Below, piece after piece: positions 22,937 through 32,395 of a DNA stretch of 64,000 nucleotides. Position numbers and translations under genes: made by a program. The notes under the pieces are model-generated. The model made no database searches and was not told the DNA's origin. It saw only the letters and a program-made list of their open reading frames with translations. How positions within the stretch are numbered: position 1 is the stretch's first letter; every line of letters starts with the position of its first letter. Source of the DNA: Catenaria anguillulae PL171 (Eukaryota; Blastocladiomycota; Blastocladiomycetes; Blastocladiales; Catenariaceae); contig MCFL01000022.1 of assembly GCA_002102555.1 (NCBI GenBank), forward strand, positions 248,001 through 312,000, given 5' to 3'.

Positions 22937-24043
22937 TTACTCAATCTTGGCCTTCTTGTTGGGACTGGCAGGCTGCTCGGCTGTGCGCTTCTTCTTGATG
23001 AGCGTGGCATTGAGCGTATTCACGGCAACAGTTGGCTTGGCGGGACTCGCATCGCTGGTGGCAACGACCTTGCGCACACTGGTACCCCTGACTTGAACGG
23101 CAGGGGCGCCGCTCGCCTTGACAACGGCATCGAGTGCCTGAGTGGCAACATCGTCACCGCCAGTCCACTTGTGTGCCAGCAAGGTCGTGATAACCGACTC
23201 GACAGCATTGCCAACTGGTTCAACCACGTCTGCGTCGGCCTTGCCATCTGGCTCGCCCTCGCTGCCAACCTTGGGCGACACATGCACCGTCAGGCACGCT
23301 GGGCGCTCGTCCCCGCCCTTTGCCTCCACCAAACCCTGCCAAACCTGCAACAACTCCCCCAACGTCTCAACACCCTTGGCTGTATCGGCCTTGGCCAACC
23401 TTGCAAGCTCGTGGTCAGGCAAATCCAACACGACAGCTTGCGGGTTTGCGTTGAGCGCATACAGCGAGGCCGGAAACCCGCTCGCCCAAGCATTGTTGCG
23501 CTTGGAGCTGGAGCCGGGCTGGAAACAGTACCGCTCGAGCGGATGACCCCAAAGCGCTGCATCGATGGCCGACTGCCACCAGTACGTCAACTGCGAGTCG
23601 TTGAGCACTCGCTTGGATGAGCCCTCTGCGGCACCCGGCAGCAGATACGTGTGTGCCGACTTGGCGTACACGTGCAAGTACCACGATGCGGACCCTTGCG
23701 CGGCCGCCGTCGATTGCAGGTACGCAGTGACGAGCGCGCGGGCAAGGCCGCGGTGCGTGCCAAGGCCAGAAGTGTCGACCTTGTCGACGAAAATGTGCGA
23801 CGTGTTGGCGCCCAAGTATTCGTGCGCGGTGAGGGCAGCGAGCGGAGTCAGCCCGTCGAGGGCGAGGATGAGGCGGTGACGTTTGACGACGGGTTCATCG
23901 GAGGCCTCGGTCGAATTGATGGTCAGCGAGTCGACTTGAGTGGGCTCAGAGACCAGGTCGACGACTTGAACGGTACCTTCGACCAGCGGGGTAAGGAACG
24001 AAGTCACGGAAAGGGCGGCGGGAGGGTTGGTCGTGGCGGTCAT
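22937..24043 (-). CDS. RTT109: Histone acetyltransferase Rtt109 (368 aa)
   Basis: The ATG at 24043 gives 368 residues; an in-frame ATG at 24193 would add 50 residues of unlikely composition. Recognisable Rtt109/p300-like features are KRHRLILALDGLTPL, SWYLHVYAKSAHTYLLPGA, KRVLNDSQLTYWWQSAID and LPDHELARLAK, followed by a Lys-rich tail (KKKRTAEQ, NKKAKIE) resembling the nuclear-localising C-terminus. Rtt109 with the chaperones Asf1 or Vps75 acetylates newly made histone H3, chiefly at K56, during replication-coupled nucleosome assembly and repair. It is a fungal enzyme, which supports the fungal origin of the window. No intron was detected. Confidence 0.88.
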   Translation of the reverse strand: MTATTNPPAALSVTSFLTPLVEGTVQVVDLVSEPTQVDSLTINSTEASDEPVVKRHRLILALDGLTPLAALTAHEYLGANTSHIFVDKVDTSGLGTHRGLARALVTAYLQSTAAAQGSASWYLHVYAKSAHTYLLPGAAEGSSKRVLNDSQLTYWWQSAIDAALWGHPLERYCFQPGSSSKRNNAWASGFPASLYALNANPQAVVLDLPDHELARLAKADTAKGVETLGELLQVWQGLVEAKGGDERPACLTVHVSPKVGSEGEPDGKADADVVEPVGNAVESVITTLLAHKWTGGDDVATQALDAVVKASGAPAVQVRGTSVRKVVATSDASPAKPTVAVNTLNATLIKKKRTAEQPASPNKKAKIE

Positions 24044-24522
24044 GGTGATGGATAAAGTAGTTGTAAGTGTTACGAGCCAAGATGGGGGCGAATGGGTGCG
24101 CTTTATCGACTGGGAACTTGGGTTGGAGGCAGAGACATGACGCGAGACGGTCGGTTGACGGTGCTGACGGTCAAGTTCGTGAGACTGCGACAATCTTGTG
24201 CGGTTGCCCGCTTCGTTGCCGCAAAAGGACGTTTCTCAGACGCCTCGAAGACTTTTGGCAGAACTCTGACGAATCGGTTGGGTCGCCGATCCAACTCCAA
24301 GTTGATGTTCGCAGTCGATTCGATTTCACATCACCACTTCTTCCCATCGTCATCGCGTGTGCAGTGTGCACAGGCTGATCCGAGCCCAAGTCCGAGCCGA
24401 GCGAGCCGATTCTTCCGGCTTGTGAGCGCCAAGGTCGTTGTCGAAGTCCACTTTGCAACGCTTTCTCTTCCCCTCACCATGCAAATGCCCGCTCATGTGA
24501 ACAATGTAAACATCCTCCAAGC
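24044..24522. promoter_or_regulatory. Divergent intergenic region between RTT109 and an ABHD-type hydrolase
   Basis: The two genes diverge from this 479-bp interval, so it must contain both promoters unless the transcripts have distant starts. I see no convincing TATA box or named binding site and do not assign individual elements. Confidence 0.5.
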
Positions 24523-26585
24523 ATGCCCGACCTCAGCTTCCTCCCAGACACCTTCGCGCAGCTGCTTCCGACTGGAGCTCACTCGCTGCTCGTCCACGAC
24601 CTGGTCTCCATTCTTTTTTCGACCTTGCTCCTCCTGGCCTTGCTCACGCTTGCCATCCTCGTGTACCTCAACTGGGGCAACCGGTCGTGCCCGCTCGTCT
24701 TGCACTCTGTCTCGCCCCAAGTCCTCATCTCGACCCGTAACCGCCGCCCCGGCCAGCCCTCGGCCACCTACACGCTGCGCGAGTACCTCGACCTGACGTG
24801 CCCGTCGCTCTCCACTCCCTTCACGCCAACCTTTTGGCTACCCATTGGACACTTGCAAACATTTTACGCATCGCTCGGCACCATTGACGGCACGGCCAGC
24901 TACCAGCGCGATTTTTTGCCCATGCCCGATGGAGGCCAAGTTGCCATTGACTGGTCCAAACCACACCCGTTGTCGACAACGCCCTACCAGGAGGACACAA
25001 CTACCATTGTTGTATTGCATGGCCTGACGGGTGGATCGCACGAGTCGTATGTCCAGGACATTGTCCACTACCTGACTGCCCCGCCGCGCAATTACCGATG
25101 TGTGGTGGTCAATTTCCGTGGATGTGCCGACTCGGAACTGTTGACGCCACAATTGTACAATGGGGCGTACACGGACGATTTCCGGCGGGCCATTGAGTAC
25201 ATTCGCAAGTGCGTCCCAAAGGCGAAATTGGGTGCCGTTGGGTATTCGCTGGGGTCCAATGTGTTGGTCAAGTACTTGGGCGAGGAGGGCGACAAGGCGG
25301 TGTTTAAAGCGGCCGTCAGTGTGTGCAATCCGGTATGCACGCCTTTTTTGCAGTATTGGTCGTCAGGGCCGACAAAACTGACTGACGTGTTTTCTCCATC
25401 CCACTCGTACTTAGTTTGACTTTCTCGCATCTGCCGAAGAAATCATGTCAACACCGCTCAAGCGCGTCTACTCGAGAGCGCTCGCCAATAACCTCAAGCA
25501 AGCGTATCTGCGGCACGCCAAAATGATCAGCTCGCACCCTCAAGTCCGGCACGACCGAGTCATGGCGAGCAAGTATGTGTGGGAGTTTGATGACCGGGTC
25601 ACCCGGGTAGTGTTTGGTTATCACGTACGACATTCACCGCTTATGCCAAATCCACTCGCAACAGTCGCTGATTACAAAGTGTCAACACAGACGGTCGAGG
25701 ATTACTACCGCGCCGCCAGCTCATGCAACTACATTGACCGCGGTCCGTTTGCTTTTGCTCTCTTACACGCACCGGCACCGCGTCGCTCGTCTTGACTGAC
25801 CTCATCCCCCCCCCCCACTTCACATAGTCCGTGTCCCACTCTTTTGTCACAATTCGCTCGACGACCCAATCTCTCCTCTGCGGGCAATTCCATTCACGGC
25901 GGCCGACGCCAACCCTTGGGTCACAATCGGGACGACTCGGCTCGGCGGCCACATTGGACACTTCAACGGCAACTGGCGGCCCAAGCGGTGGTCGACCGCC
26001 GTGTATGGCGAATACCTGGTGGCCATGCTCGAGGCTGACGAGGTGGTTGTCATGGGCGATGCTTGCGACGTGGGTGTTGATGTGGAGGTGGACGTTGCCC
26101 GAGCCCAAGTCGAGCAGGGGCAAGCTGTTGAGCGGCAGATTCAGCATCAAGATCAAGAGGCCGAGGTCGGCCACGATCGTCCTCGTCATGGAACCAAGAA
26201 ACGTGTGGCCCGCAGTGCCGCCGACTCGGCCATTTCCACCACAAGCACCGCCACGCCGACCTCGCGGGCGGCGCCAACCAATCCCTCCGCAGCCGCGCCG
26301 CTCGCTTCTGGTGCGGTTGACAGTGCCATTCACACCGACTCGCCTGCCGTACCCACCACAAACACAAATACAACCACAGCCACATCCACAAATCAAGACG
26401 AGCGGCCAACCAACCTTCGTGCTCCGACACTTATTGGATCAAATGCGCTCAAACGGTACTTTGGGTCGCGGTCGTGGATGTTGCCGTTTGTGAAATGGCT
26501 GATTGAGCATGCGACCGGGTCAAAGGCGTTGGCCGTGGTGTTGGCGTTGTTGGGGTTGAGGCGAGTGTTTGTTGGACGCATGTGA
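24523..26585 (+). CDS. Alpha/beta hydrolase, ABHD1/ABHD3 (YheT/EMB8) family (609 aa, four exons)
   Basis: Exons 24523-25332, 25415-25624, 25691-25742 and 25828-26585 give 609 residues. Residues ~20-45 form one membrane helix (LVSILFSTLLLLALLTLAIL). The hydrolase core has HLQTFYAS, the oxyanion motif VVLHGLTGGS, VVVNFRGCADSEL, the nucleophile elbow GYSLGSN, the acid LDDPISPL and the base histidine GGHIGHF, a complete catalytic triad. The junction at exon 3 restores HTVEDYYRAASS. Members act as esterases or phospholipases on lipids at ER or other membranes. The C-terminal ~190 residues are a Ser/Thr/Ala-rich linker ending in a hydrophobic segment (ALAVVLALLGL), which is longer than usual. Intron 3 contains an 11-C run. 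Confidence 0.9.
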
Positions 26586-26721
26586 CATGACATTTTAGTC
26601 AGGTAGGTTTATGTATGCCATGAAAAAAAAATCGATCCAACTTGTTGATGACATGGTTTGCGGCGGCGGCTCGAGCTATGTACATGGACAGGGGGGCACA
26701 GCAGCGAACTATGTGAGGATG

Positions 26722-27161
26722 TCAACTTGAAGTTTTGGACGGCAGCGATTTGGTGGACCGCTCGATACGCTGTCTGAGCCCGTCTCGCACGGAAGCGGGG
26801 ACCAAGTCTGTATGGAATGGGGTGAATTAGTCTAGCGCAAACCATCAAAGAGGCAAGAATGAAGGCAACCTTGAGCCTCTGGAAGAACCTCGGCATAGAT
26901 CTGCTCAACAGTAATCTTGCCCAACCCGTCACGATCGACAATGGCCTTGATTTTGGCCCTGACTTGGTCTTTCCATCCGCTGTCGGTCAGGGCACTGCGG
27001 AGCCAGTCGATAGCCCTGTCAGGAGCAAGAAGCGAGATGGGAATGAGTGTCTGCGCGCAGAGGCTGACTGGCAGAAGGCCATGGATGCTTGCGACGCACT
27101 GCTCGCGTTGGCCCGATTTGACATAGTTCTGGTAGAGCTGCGACTTTTGCTGTGGATCCAT
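26722..27161 (-). CDS. SUS1: ENY2/SUS1, SAGA and TREX-2 subunit (97 aa, three exons)
   Basis: Exons 27161-27100, 27015-26870 and 26807-26722 (62, 146 and 86 nt) are separated by introns of 84 and 62 nt. They encode 97 residues, the family length. The sequence shows LYQNYVKSGQREQ, AIDWLRSALTDSGWKDQVR, LGKITVEQIYAEVLPEAQ and DLVPASVRDGLRQRI, which are the ordered helices of ENY2/Sus1. The protein acts in the SAGA deubiquitinase module and in TREX-2 mRNA export at the nuclear pore. The frame stays open upstream of 27161 to about 27443, but that would overlap the divergent gene's start, and the family has no such extension. The start is shared head-to-head with PAC3, about 200 bp away. Confidence 0.88.
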
Positions 27162-27364
27162 CGAGATCGGAAAGTGTCGAGAGAATGCGTCGAGTGCTTC
27201 GGGCGGAGTCAAGGAAGTAATTTTGTCGTTGCCCAGCCTAATGATGTCGACATCGCGCATGACAGGATTCTGCTGGGTGGCCCACTGGGATCGGAGGGCG
27301 GCCTTGGAATCTGCCTGGGATCCTGCTTGGGCATTTCGAAATACAAAAGCAAGTATTCCAATCC

Positions 27365-28062
27365 GTGCATTCACTCGACACCAACGCACACTCAGCATTG
27401 ACCTCAGCTGCCGCAACATCCTCATCAGCCATGCTCGCCACATCCGCGCCTTCGGTCGCTACCTCAGCCCAGTCTTCTCTGCCCGACGCCTTGCTCCCAA
27501 CCAACGCTGCCCTTCTCTCCTCTGCACCCGCCGCAACCACCACAGGAGGCCCCATTGTCCGCCAATCCATTCTCTCCATCCACAATACGCCTACAACTCT
27601 CGTCCTCATGTCCTACTCGGACCGCACCGTCGTGCTCGTCTCACAGCTTGACGGCCGCGTCGGCACGCTTGTACGTGCGACATTGCCATTGTCAGTCTCG
27701 CGCTCGGGCAAGATGCACACTTTTAACCCACCATCCTGACCATGTAAAAGATTCAAGTCGAGTCGGTATCGCCGACATCGTCCACGCCTGGTGATACGAC
27801 CGCCGACGCGGCCGATTCGCGTTCGCATTTGCTCGATCAGCGGCTCTTGGGTGCCGAGTCGCCCATGCACAGCGTGTATGCGACCGAGATTGCACATGTT
27901 GTGAGTAAGTGTGGCGTCGTGATGCCAGTGCTTGTTGGGCTCGGGTTGAAGCGGTTGGTGAGCAACGAGGACGACCAACATCAGGAGGATTTGGAGCGTG
28001 AGATGGTGAGGTTGAAGGAGGTGGTGGCAGGCGTGGAGGCCATGATTCGGCGAGGAGCGTAA
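27365..28062 (+). CDS. PSMG3: Proteasome assembly chaperone 3 (PAC3/PSMG3-like), two exons
   Basis: Exons 27365-27670 and 27751-28062 with an 80-nt intron (GTACGT donor, AAAAG acceptor) give 205 residues. Starting at the second in-frame ATG (27431) gives 183. The core VRQSILSIHNTPTTLVLMSYSDRTVVLVSQL, GRVGTL joined to IQVESVS, then LLGAESPMHSVYATEIAHVV and MPVLVGLGLK follow the pattern of PAC3, whose beta-strands pack against alpha-ring subunits. PAC3 with PAC4 helps assemble the 20S proteasome alpha ring in the cytosol. Similarity is moderate because the family diverges fast. The N-terminal Ser/Thr/Ala stretch is probably disordered. Confidence 0.7.
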
Positions 28063-28149
28063 ATGCATATCAATCTTGTTTATGGCCCATAAAAATGTTC
28101 CGGACACGGGCTGTGTACAAGCTCCCCCACAAGCCAACTTGAGAGATAT

Positions 28150-29147
28150 TTATTCATGTCGGAGTGGGGAATCAATCAATTGATCCTCGCTTAGGCCAAT
28201 CCGGTCTTTGCACCATTCCAACACTTGAGGATCCTCAAGCTCTTGCGCATACACGGTCACACGTGTCAAGTCCAACCTGTTGTCCCACATCCACTCGAGC
28301 ACGGGCAGGAGCGGGCCACGGCCAAAAACGGCCGCTTTGATGATAGGATCCAACAATTCCGAGTTATACAGCACTCGCGATGAGGATGGCACCAATGAAC
28401 ATGCCTGCAACACCACCACCGCACCAACCGCACATGCCGCCTCAAGCAACTCGCCGGGAAACTCGACCGTATAATAGCCAGCCCTGATCCACATGGAAAC
28501 AAATGCCTCTCGCGCGGCCCGCCCGCTCGCACCAACCGCACGAGGTCCTCCGTGCGCAACGCCTCAACGCACCAGCTTCGACACGCCCACCTGCGTGTCA
28601 GCCAAACCAAAGCATCCCACGCTCGGGCGGTCACGGCAAGTCTGACGGGATCGTGGTCCCAGTGTGCGTAATCGTAACGTGTCGGGACCGTCAGCTTGGC
28701 CCTGTCGTCCCACCATGCGAGCACATCAACGCGGTTGTGTTGCAGGGCCGCCGCAAATGCAGGTTCAGGCGGAAACCTATATCCGTTTGCCATCAATTCG
28801 TCCAAAACCTCTACGCTGAATAGCAGCGGTTGGCTCATCATCTTGGCAAACCCATTGGCCAGGCGTGGCGCAAACAGCGCGAGCGCCGCCCGCGGCAGCC
28901 GGGGGACGACGGCAAGTGCCGCGGCGCAGTCCTTGTGCATTTTGGTCAGGTCGGCGTATGAAGCATCAAAGATTTGGTCCAGGGGAAAGCGCAGTGGGAC
29001 AAGAAGCAGGACGGCCTCCGCCAACTCGAGTGGCAAGTAGAGTGTCGGATCAAGATCACAGGTCCGGGTCGGGAAAGTTGCCGCGGATTTGGCATTAAAG
29101 CCGCCGGCCGCTCGAGTGCATTGTTGATGATTGCATATCGATTGCAT
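28150..29147 (-). CDS. WW-type F-box-like/ankyrin-like protein, frame broken by one base (about 332 aa)
   Basis: ATG at 29147 (MQSICNHQ), then LYLPLELAEAVLLLVPLRFPL, MHKDCAAALAVVPRLPRAALALFAPRLANGFAKMM, NRVDVLAWW and DPVRLAVTARAWDALVWL. Near 28510-28525 the frame changes. The family continuation (AFVSMWIRAG, LLEAACAVGAVVVLQA, VFGRGPLLPVLEWMWDN) runs in the other frame to a stop at 28150. Restoring one base makes the total length exactly divisible by three (332 residues), which fits either a sequencing slip or a very young pseudogene. The protein is shorter than the 666-residue relative because it has fewer repeats. It sits in tandem with the next copy. Confidence 0.7.
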
Positions 29148-29441
29148 GGGGTTGCGTGCGATGACTGCTACACTTATGAGCATGGATGCCCCGGACATCT
29201 GCCTGGCCATGGCATGGATTTGCTTTTTCCCAGCGACAACCAGTGGTGCAGACATTGACGGCTCGTGAGTCGCCGCGAGACGAGGGACATGAATGATTGC
29301 CAGTCGAAGACAAGCCATATAGAATTTCCTTGCGAGAAAACACAAACGGGTGAAGCTTCTTCTACATTTCACACGGCCTGTCTACGTCGACCCCTAACAC
29401 TTCGACACCTCCATCACGGTATCTGGCTTCGGGCCAACCGT

Positions 29442-30392
29442 TCAAATGTCGATCCCCATGGACCATTCTAACGCATCTTGATTGCCTGCCTCAGCAGCAT
29501 ACTCGGCAACATTACACATGTCCCACGGGCGGCTCTTCATCAAATCCAGCACAGGGGCGGCGGGCCCACGACCGAAAACAGCCGCTTTGACCATCGCGTC
29601 CGTACTGCTAAAGTCATCCTCAAGGTGGCTCTTTTCAGCATACCTGCGGCCCCACGCTTGTAAAACTTGGACGGCCCCAACTTCGCAAGCCGCCAAAAGC
29701 ATCCCCTTGAAATCGTCTGTCACCGGGGTCAACCGGGCATCCAACCAGAGCGCAACAAACTGCAACTCGCGAGTTCCACCCGTGTTCACGAGCTCGGCCA
29801 GGTCGTTTGCGTAGAGCGCCACCCCATACAGACGCCGAGTGTACAAGTGCTGCCGCGCGACCCAATCCAAGGCATCCCACGCGCCCAACTCAATGGCACA
29901 TCGAATGGAATGCTGGTTCTTCGGATCGCACACGTTGGTGTTCCACGCGTTCGGTTTGATATTTACGCACATACCACTGAAGCACGTCGGCGCGGTTGTA
30001 TTGCAGGGCGCCCGCAACTAGATCCCTCAACGGCACTTGCAGTCCACGCTTGTAGAACATGTGCTGCAAGTACAGCGTTCCAAACAACTTCTTTTGGCTC
30101 ATCATCTTGCTGAACCCGTTGGCGAGCCGAGGCACAATCGCTATGTACGCCGACGGTGGAGGTGACGCGAGGACGGCGAGTGCGGCGGCGCAGTCGGCGT
30201 GCATGTTGGCCAGTTCGGTGGGGGAGTAGGTGTGGATTTGGCCGAGCGGATAGCGCAGCGGAACAAGGATCAAGATCGCATGGATCAGTTTGTCTGGCAA
30301 ACACAACACGCATCGGTCGAGGCAGCTCGGGCAGCGCCAAGGCCGTTCAAGTCTTCGGCTGCCGAAGGCATTCTTATTGCTAGCGATTGCAT
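29442..30392 (-). pseudogene. Second tandem WW-family copy with two frame changes
   Basis: ATG at 30392 opens MQSLAIRMPSAAEDL, whose first residues resemble the neighbouring copy's MQSICN start. The frame then changes near 30310 to LPDKLIHAILILVPLRYPL, CAAALAVLASPPPSAYIAIVPRLANGFSKMM and NRADVLQWYV. It changes again between ~29900 and 29960 to SIRCAIELGAWDALDWVARQ, RELQFVALWLDA, LLAACEVGAVQVLQAWGRR and VFGRGPAAPVLDLM. The first change equals a one-base loss; the second equals a one-base gain or two-base loss. All family blocks are present and well conserved, so it is either very recently broken or affected by assembly errors. Confidence 0.65.
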
Positions 30393-30896
30393 GGGATGGT
30401 TGAAGACTTGGAGTTGTAACTACCGCGGAACACTAATGAATGTATGTCAATGAAAGGTGTGAAGTCGCACTACAAGACTGTTGGTGTGTGTTGGGCTCGG
30501 TCGGGAGAACGACTGACTTGATGGTGTGTCATTGAGCAGCCGTAACGCATCTTCCAACGAAATGGAGCTTCTGGTACTTGATGGGCCCAGAATCAGGACG
30601 GATGCATGCCGATGACCAAGGGCGGCCAGTGGTCGAGCCTTCAGGTGATGATAGGGCAATCGCAGACAAGCATCAACTGCATCGGTCATGCTTGACAGAT
30701 GGATCTCTTGTGACCGGGCCCTCGTGTGGGTGGCGGGGGAATATGAATAACGATGAGAGTGAATGTGATACCAGGAATTCTTGTGTATGTCAGAATACTG
30801 GAAACGCAGTACAGGGGTAAGGGAAGAGGAAACGGCAAAATCGTGCAATCGAGGGGGCATTTACGATGATGAGATGATGAGGGAGACAATACTTAC
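30393..30896. other. Intergenic region between the WW copies and RanGAP
   Basis: Contains the presumed promoter of the WW-family copy on its left and the 3' flank of RanGAP on its right. No recognisable coding region or RNA gene was found. Confidence 0.4.
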
Positions 30897-32035
30897 TTAG
30901 ATTCCCATCTTCTCCATCTTCTCCAACAACTCTTCCTCCTCTTCTCCTTGTTGCTCTTCCGCTTCACTCTCGTCCTCCTCCTCCTCGGCCTCGGAATCGG
31001 GCTCTTCCATCTCGTCCAACTCATCCAACACGCCCTCGTCCTTGCCCCATTTTGCCAACGCCTCCTTGACCTCCTCGGCCTCCTCGCCCTCGCCATCAAA
31101 CACATTGCCGTTCAACTCCAACAACTCCAACTTTTCGCCCAAGGCAGTGACATACTTTGCAACTTCGGAGGCCGCCTCGCCATTCATTTCATTGAACCCC
31201 AAATGCAACTTGCGCAAGTGCACGTTTGCCTTGACGAGGGCACGCATGACGAGCTTTGTGCCCTTTGTGCCCACCAAGCAATCGCCCAAATGCAACACCT
31301 CGAGCCTGGGCCAAGCGGCCAAGGCATTGGCAAGTGCCTTTGCGCCCACCTTGGTAAAGGTGTTGTCTTGCAAGTCGAGCACGCGCAACGTGGCCGAGGA
31401 GGTGAGCGAAGTGACGAGCGTGGCAATGCCCTCGGGACGAATGCCGTTTTGCGGCATTTGAATGTGCTCGAGGTGAGCGTGCGCGGCAAATGCTTGCGAG
31501 AGCAAGGGCATGGATCCATTTTCGAGGCGGTTGCGGCCGGCAACAAACACGCGCAAGGGCGAGGGGGAATCGGACGAGTATGCGTTTGCTTGGTCAATGA
31601 GGGCCTTGGCAATGGTGGTGCCGCCCGAAATGCCGAGGCCGTTGTTGTTGAGGCGGAGCTCCTTGAGCGACCGGGTTTGCGTGAGGAAGGGAACGAGCGG
31701 ATTTGCGCCTGCGGGGCCAAAGGCATTGTCGGACAAGTCGAGCACCTCGACGGGGAGTGGGATCAAGACTTGAGTGAGGGCCGTGAGGCAGTCGGGGATC
31801 TCGGACTTGAGGCGGCCAGTGAACATGTCGGAGAAGTTGCACACGCGCAGCGGCGCTTGTCGGCGAGAGCGGCGCCCAGGGCTTGGCAGGCGGCGACGCC
31901 AAAGGTGTTGCCCGAGAGATTGATGTGCTCGAGGTCGGGCAGGGCGGCCAGCTGGGAGAGCAGGTGGGCAACGTCGGCCTGGGTGTCGAGCTTGAGGCCC
32001 TGGCCAGAGATGTCGAGGGAGGTCATGTTGGCCAT
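30897..32035 (-). CDS. RNA1: Ran GTPase-activating protein (RanGAP/Rna1), one-base frame break
   Basis: ATG at 32035 (MANMTSLDISGQGLKL). Leucine-rich repeats run through the protein: LEHINLSGNTFG, VEVLDLSDNAFGPAGANPL, LKELRLNNNGLGISGG, LRVLDLQDNTFTKVG, LEVLHLGDCLVGTKG, LELLELNGNVFDGEG. The C-terminus is a long Glu/Asp-rich tail, as in yeast Rna1 and RanGAP1. The frame breaks around 31855: ALADK is followed by a jump to APLRVCNFSDMFTGRL. Adding one base there gives exactly 379 codons, close to the ~386 of fission yeast Rna1. RanGAP stimulates GTP hydrolysis by Ran in the cytoplasm and so drives nuclear transport. No intron is seen. The gene is divergent from PheRS-beta. Confidence 0.9.
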
Positions 32036-32074
32036 TTGCTTTTGCTTCTGCTTCTGCTTCTGCTTCTGCTTTGC
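32036..32074. repeat. Hexanucleotide microsatellite beside the RanGAP start codon
   Basis: Tandem CTTCTG/GCTTCT units (at least four perfect ones plus degenerate ends) directly precede the RanGAP ATG on the coding side. Read upstream in frame it would encode alternating Lys-Gln, but it is more likely 5' UTR. Confidence 0.7.
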
Positions 32075-32395
32075 TTGGTGCGGATAAATATATTGAAATA
32101 CATGTACCACACAATGACTCCAAAATATGAGATGATTCTCGTGTGGACATAGAGCAGTTGCCGATCTCCAAAAGGGCCGCCGATTGGACGCCCCACAACA
32201 GTCAAAAGTCACGCGAGACAGACTCTTTCTTTGCTTTCGTTCATTTCGCTTCACTTCACTTCAAAGAACGTTGCAGTGGAAATACGTATCCCATCCATGT
32301 ATTGATATTGATATTGACATTGATTGCCACCGACTCTGTCTGTCTCTGTCTCAACAACAACAACTACATCGTCATTATCATCATCATTCAACAAG
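32075..32395. promoter_or_regulatory. Shared divergent promoter of RanGAP and PheRS-beta
   Basis: The two housekeeping genes diverge across about 320 bp after the microsatellite. The interval includes A/T-rich sequence near 32086-32100 and a TTG/ATT-rich stretch just before the PheRS ATG. Individual elements cannot be assigned. Confidence 0.5.

Noticed and set aside
30948-32087. Long antisense frame opposite RanGAP (about 379 codons)
   Set aside because: It is the reverse-complement shadow of a leucine-rich repeat gene; its repetitive LLLL/GNGG composition follows from codon bias of the real gene and it has no domain of its own.
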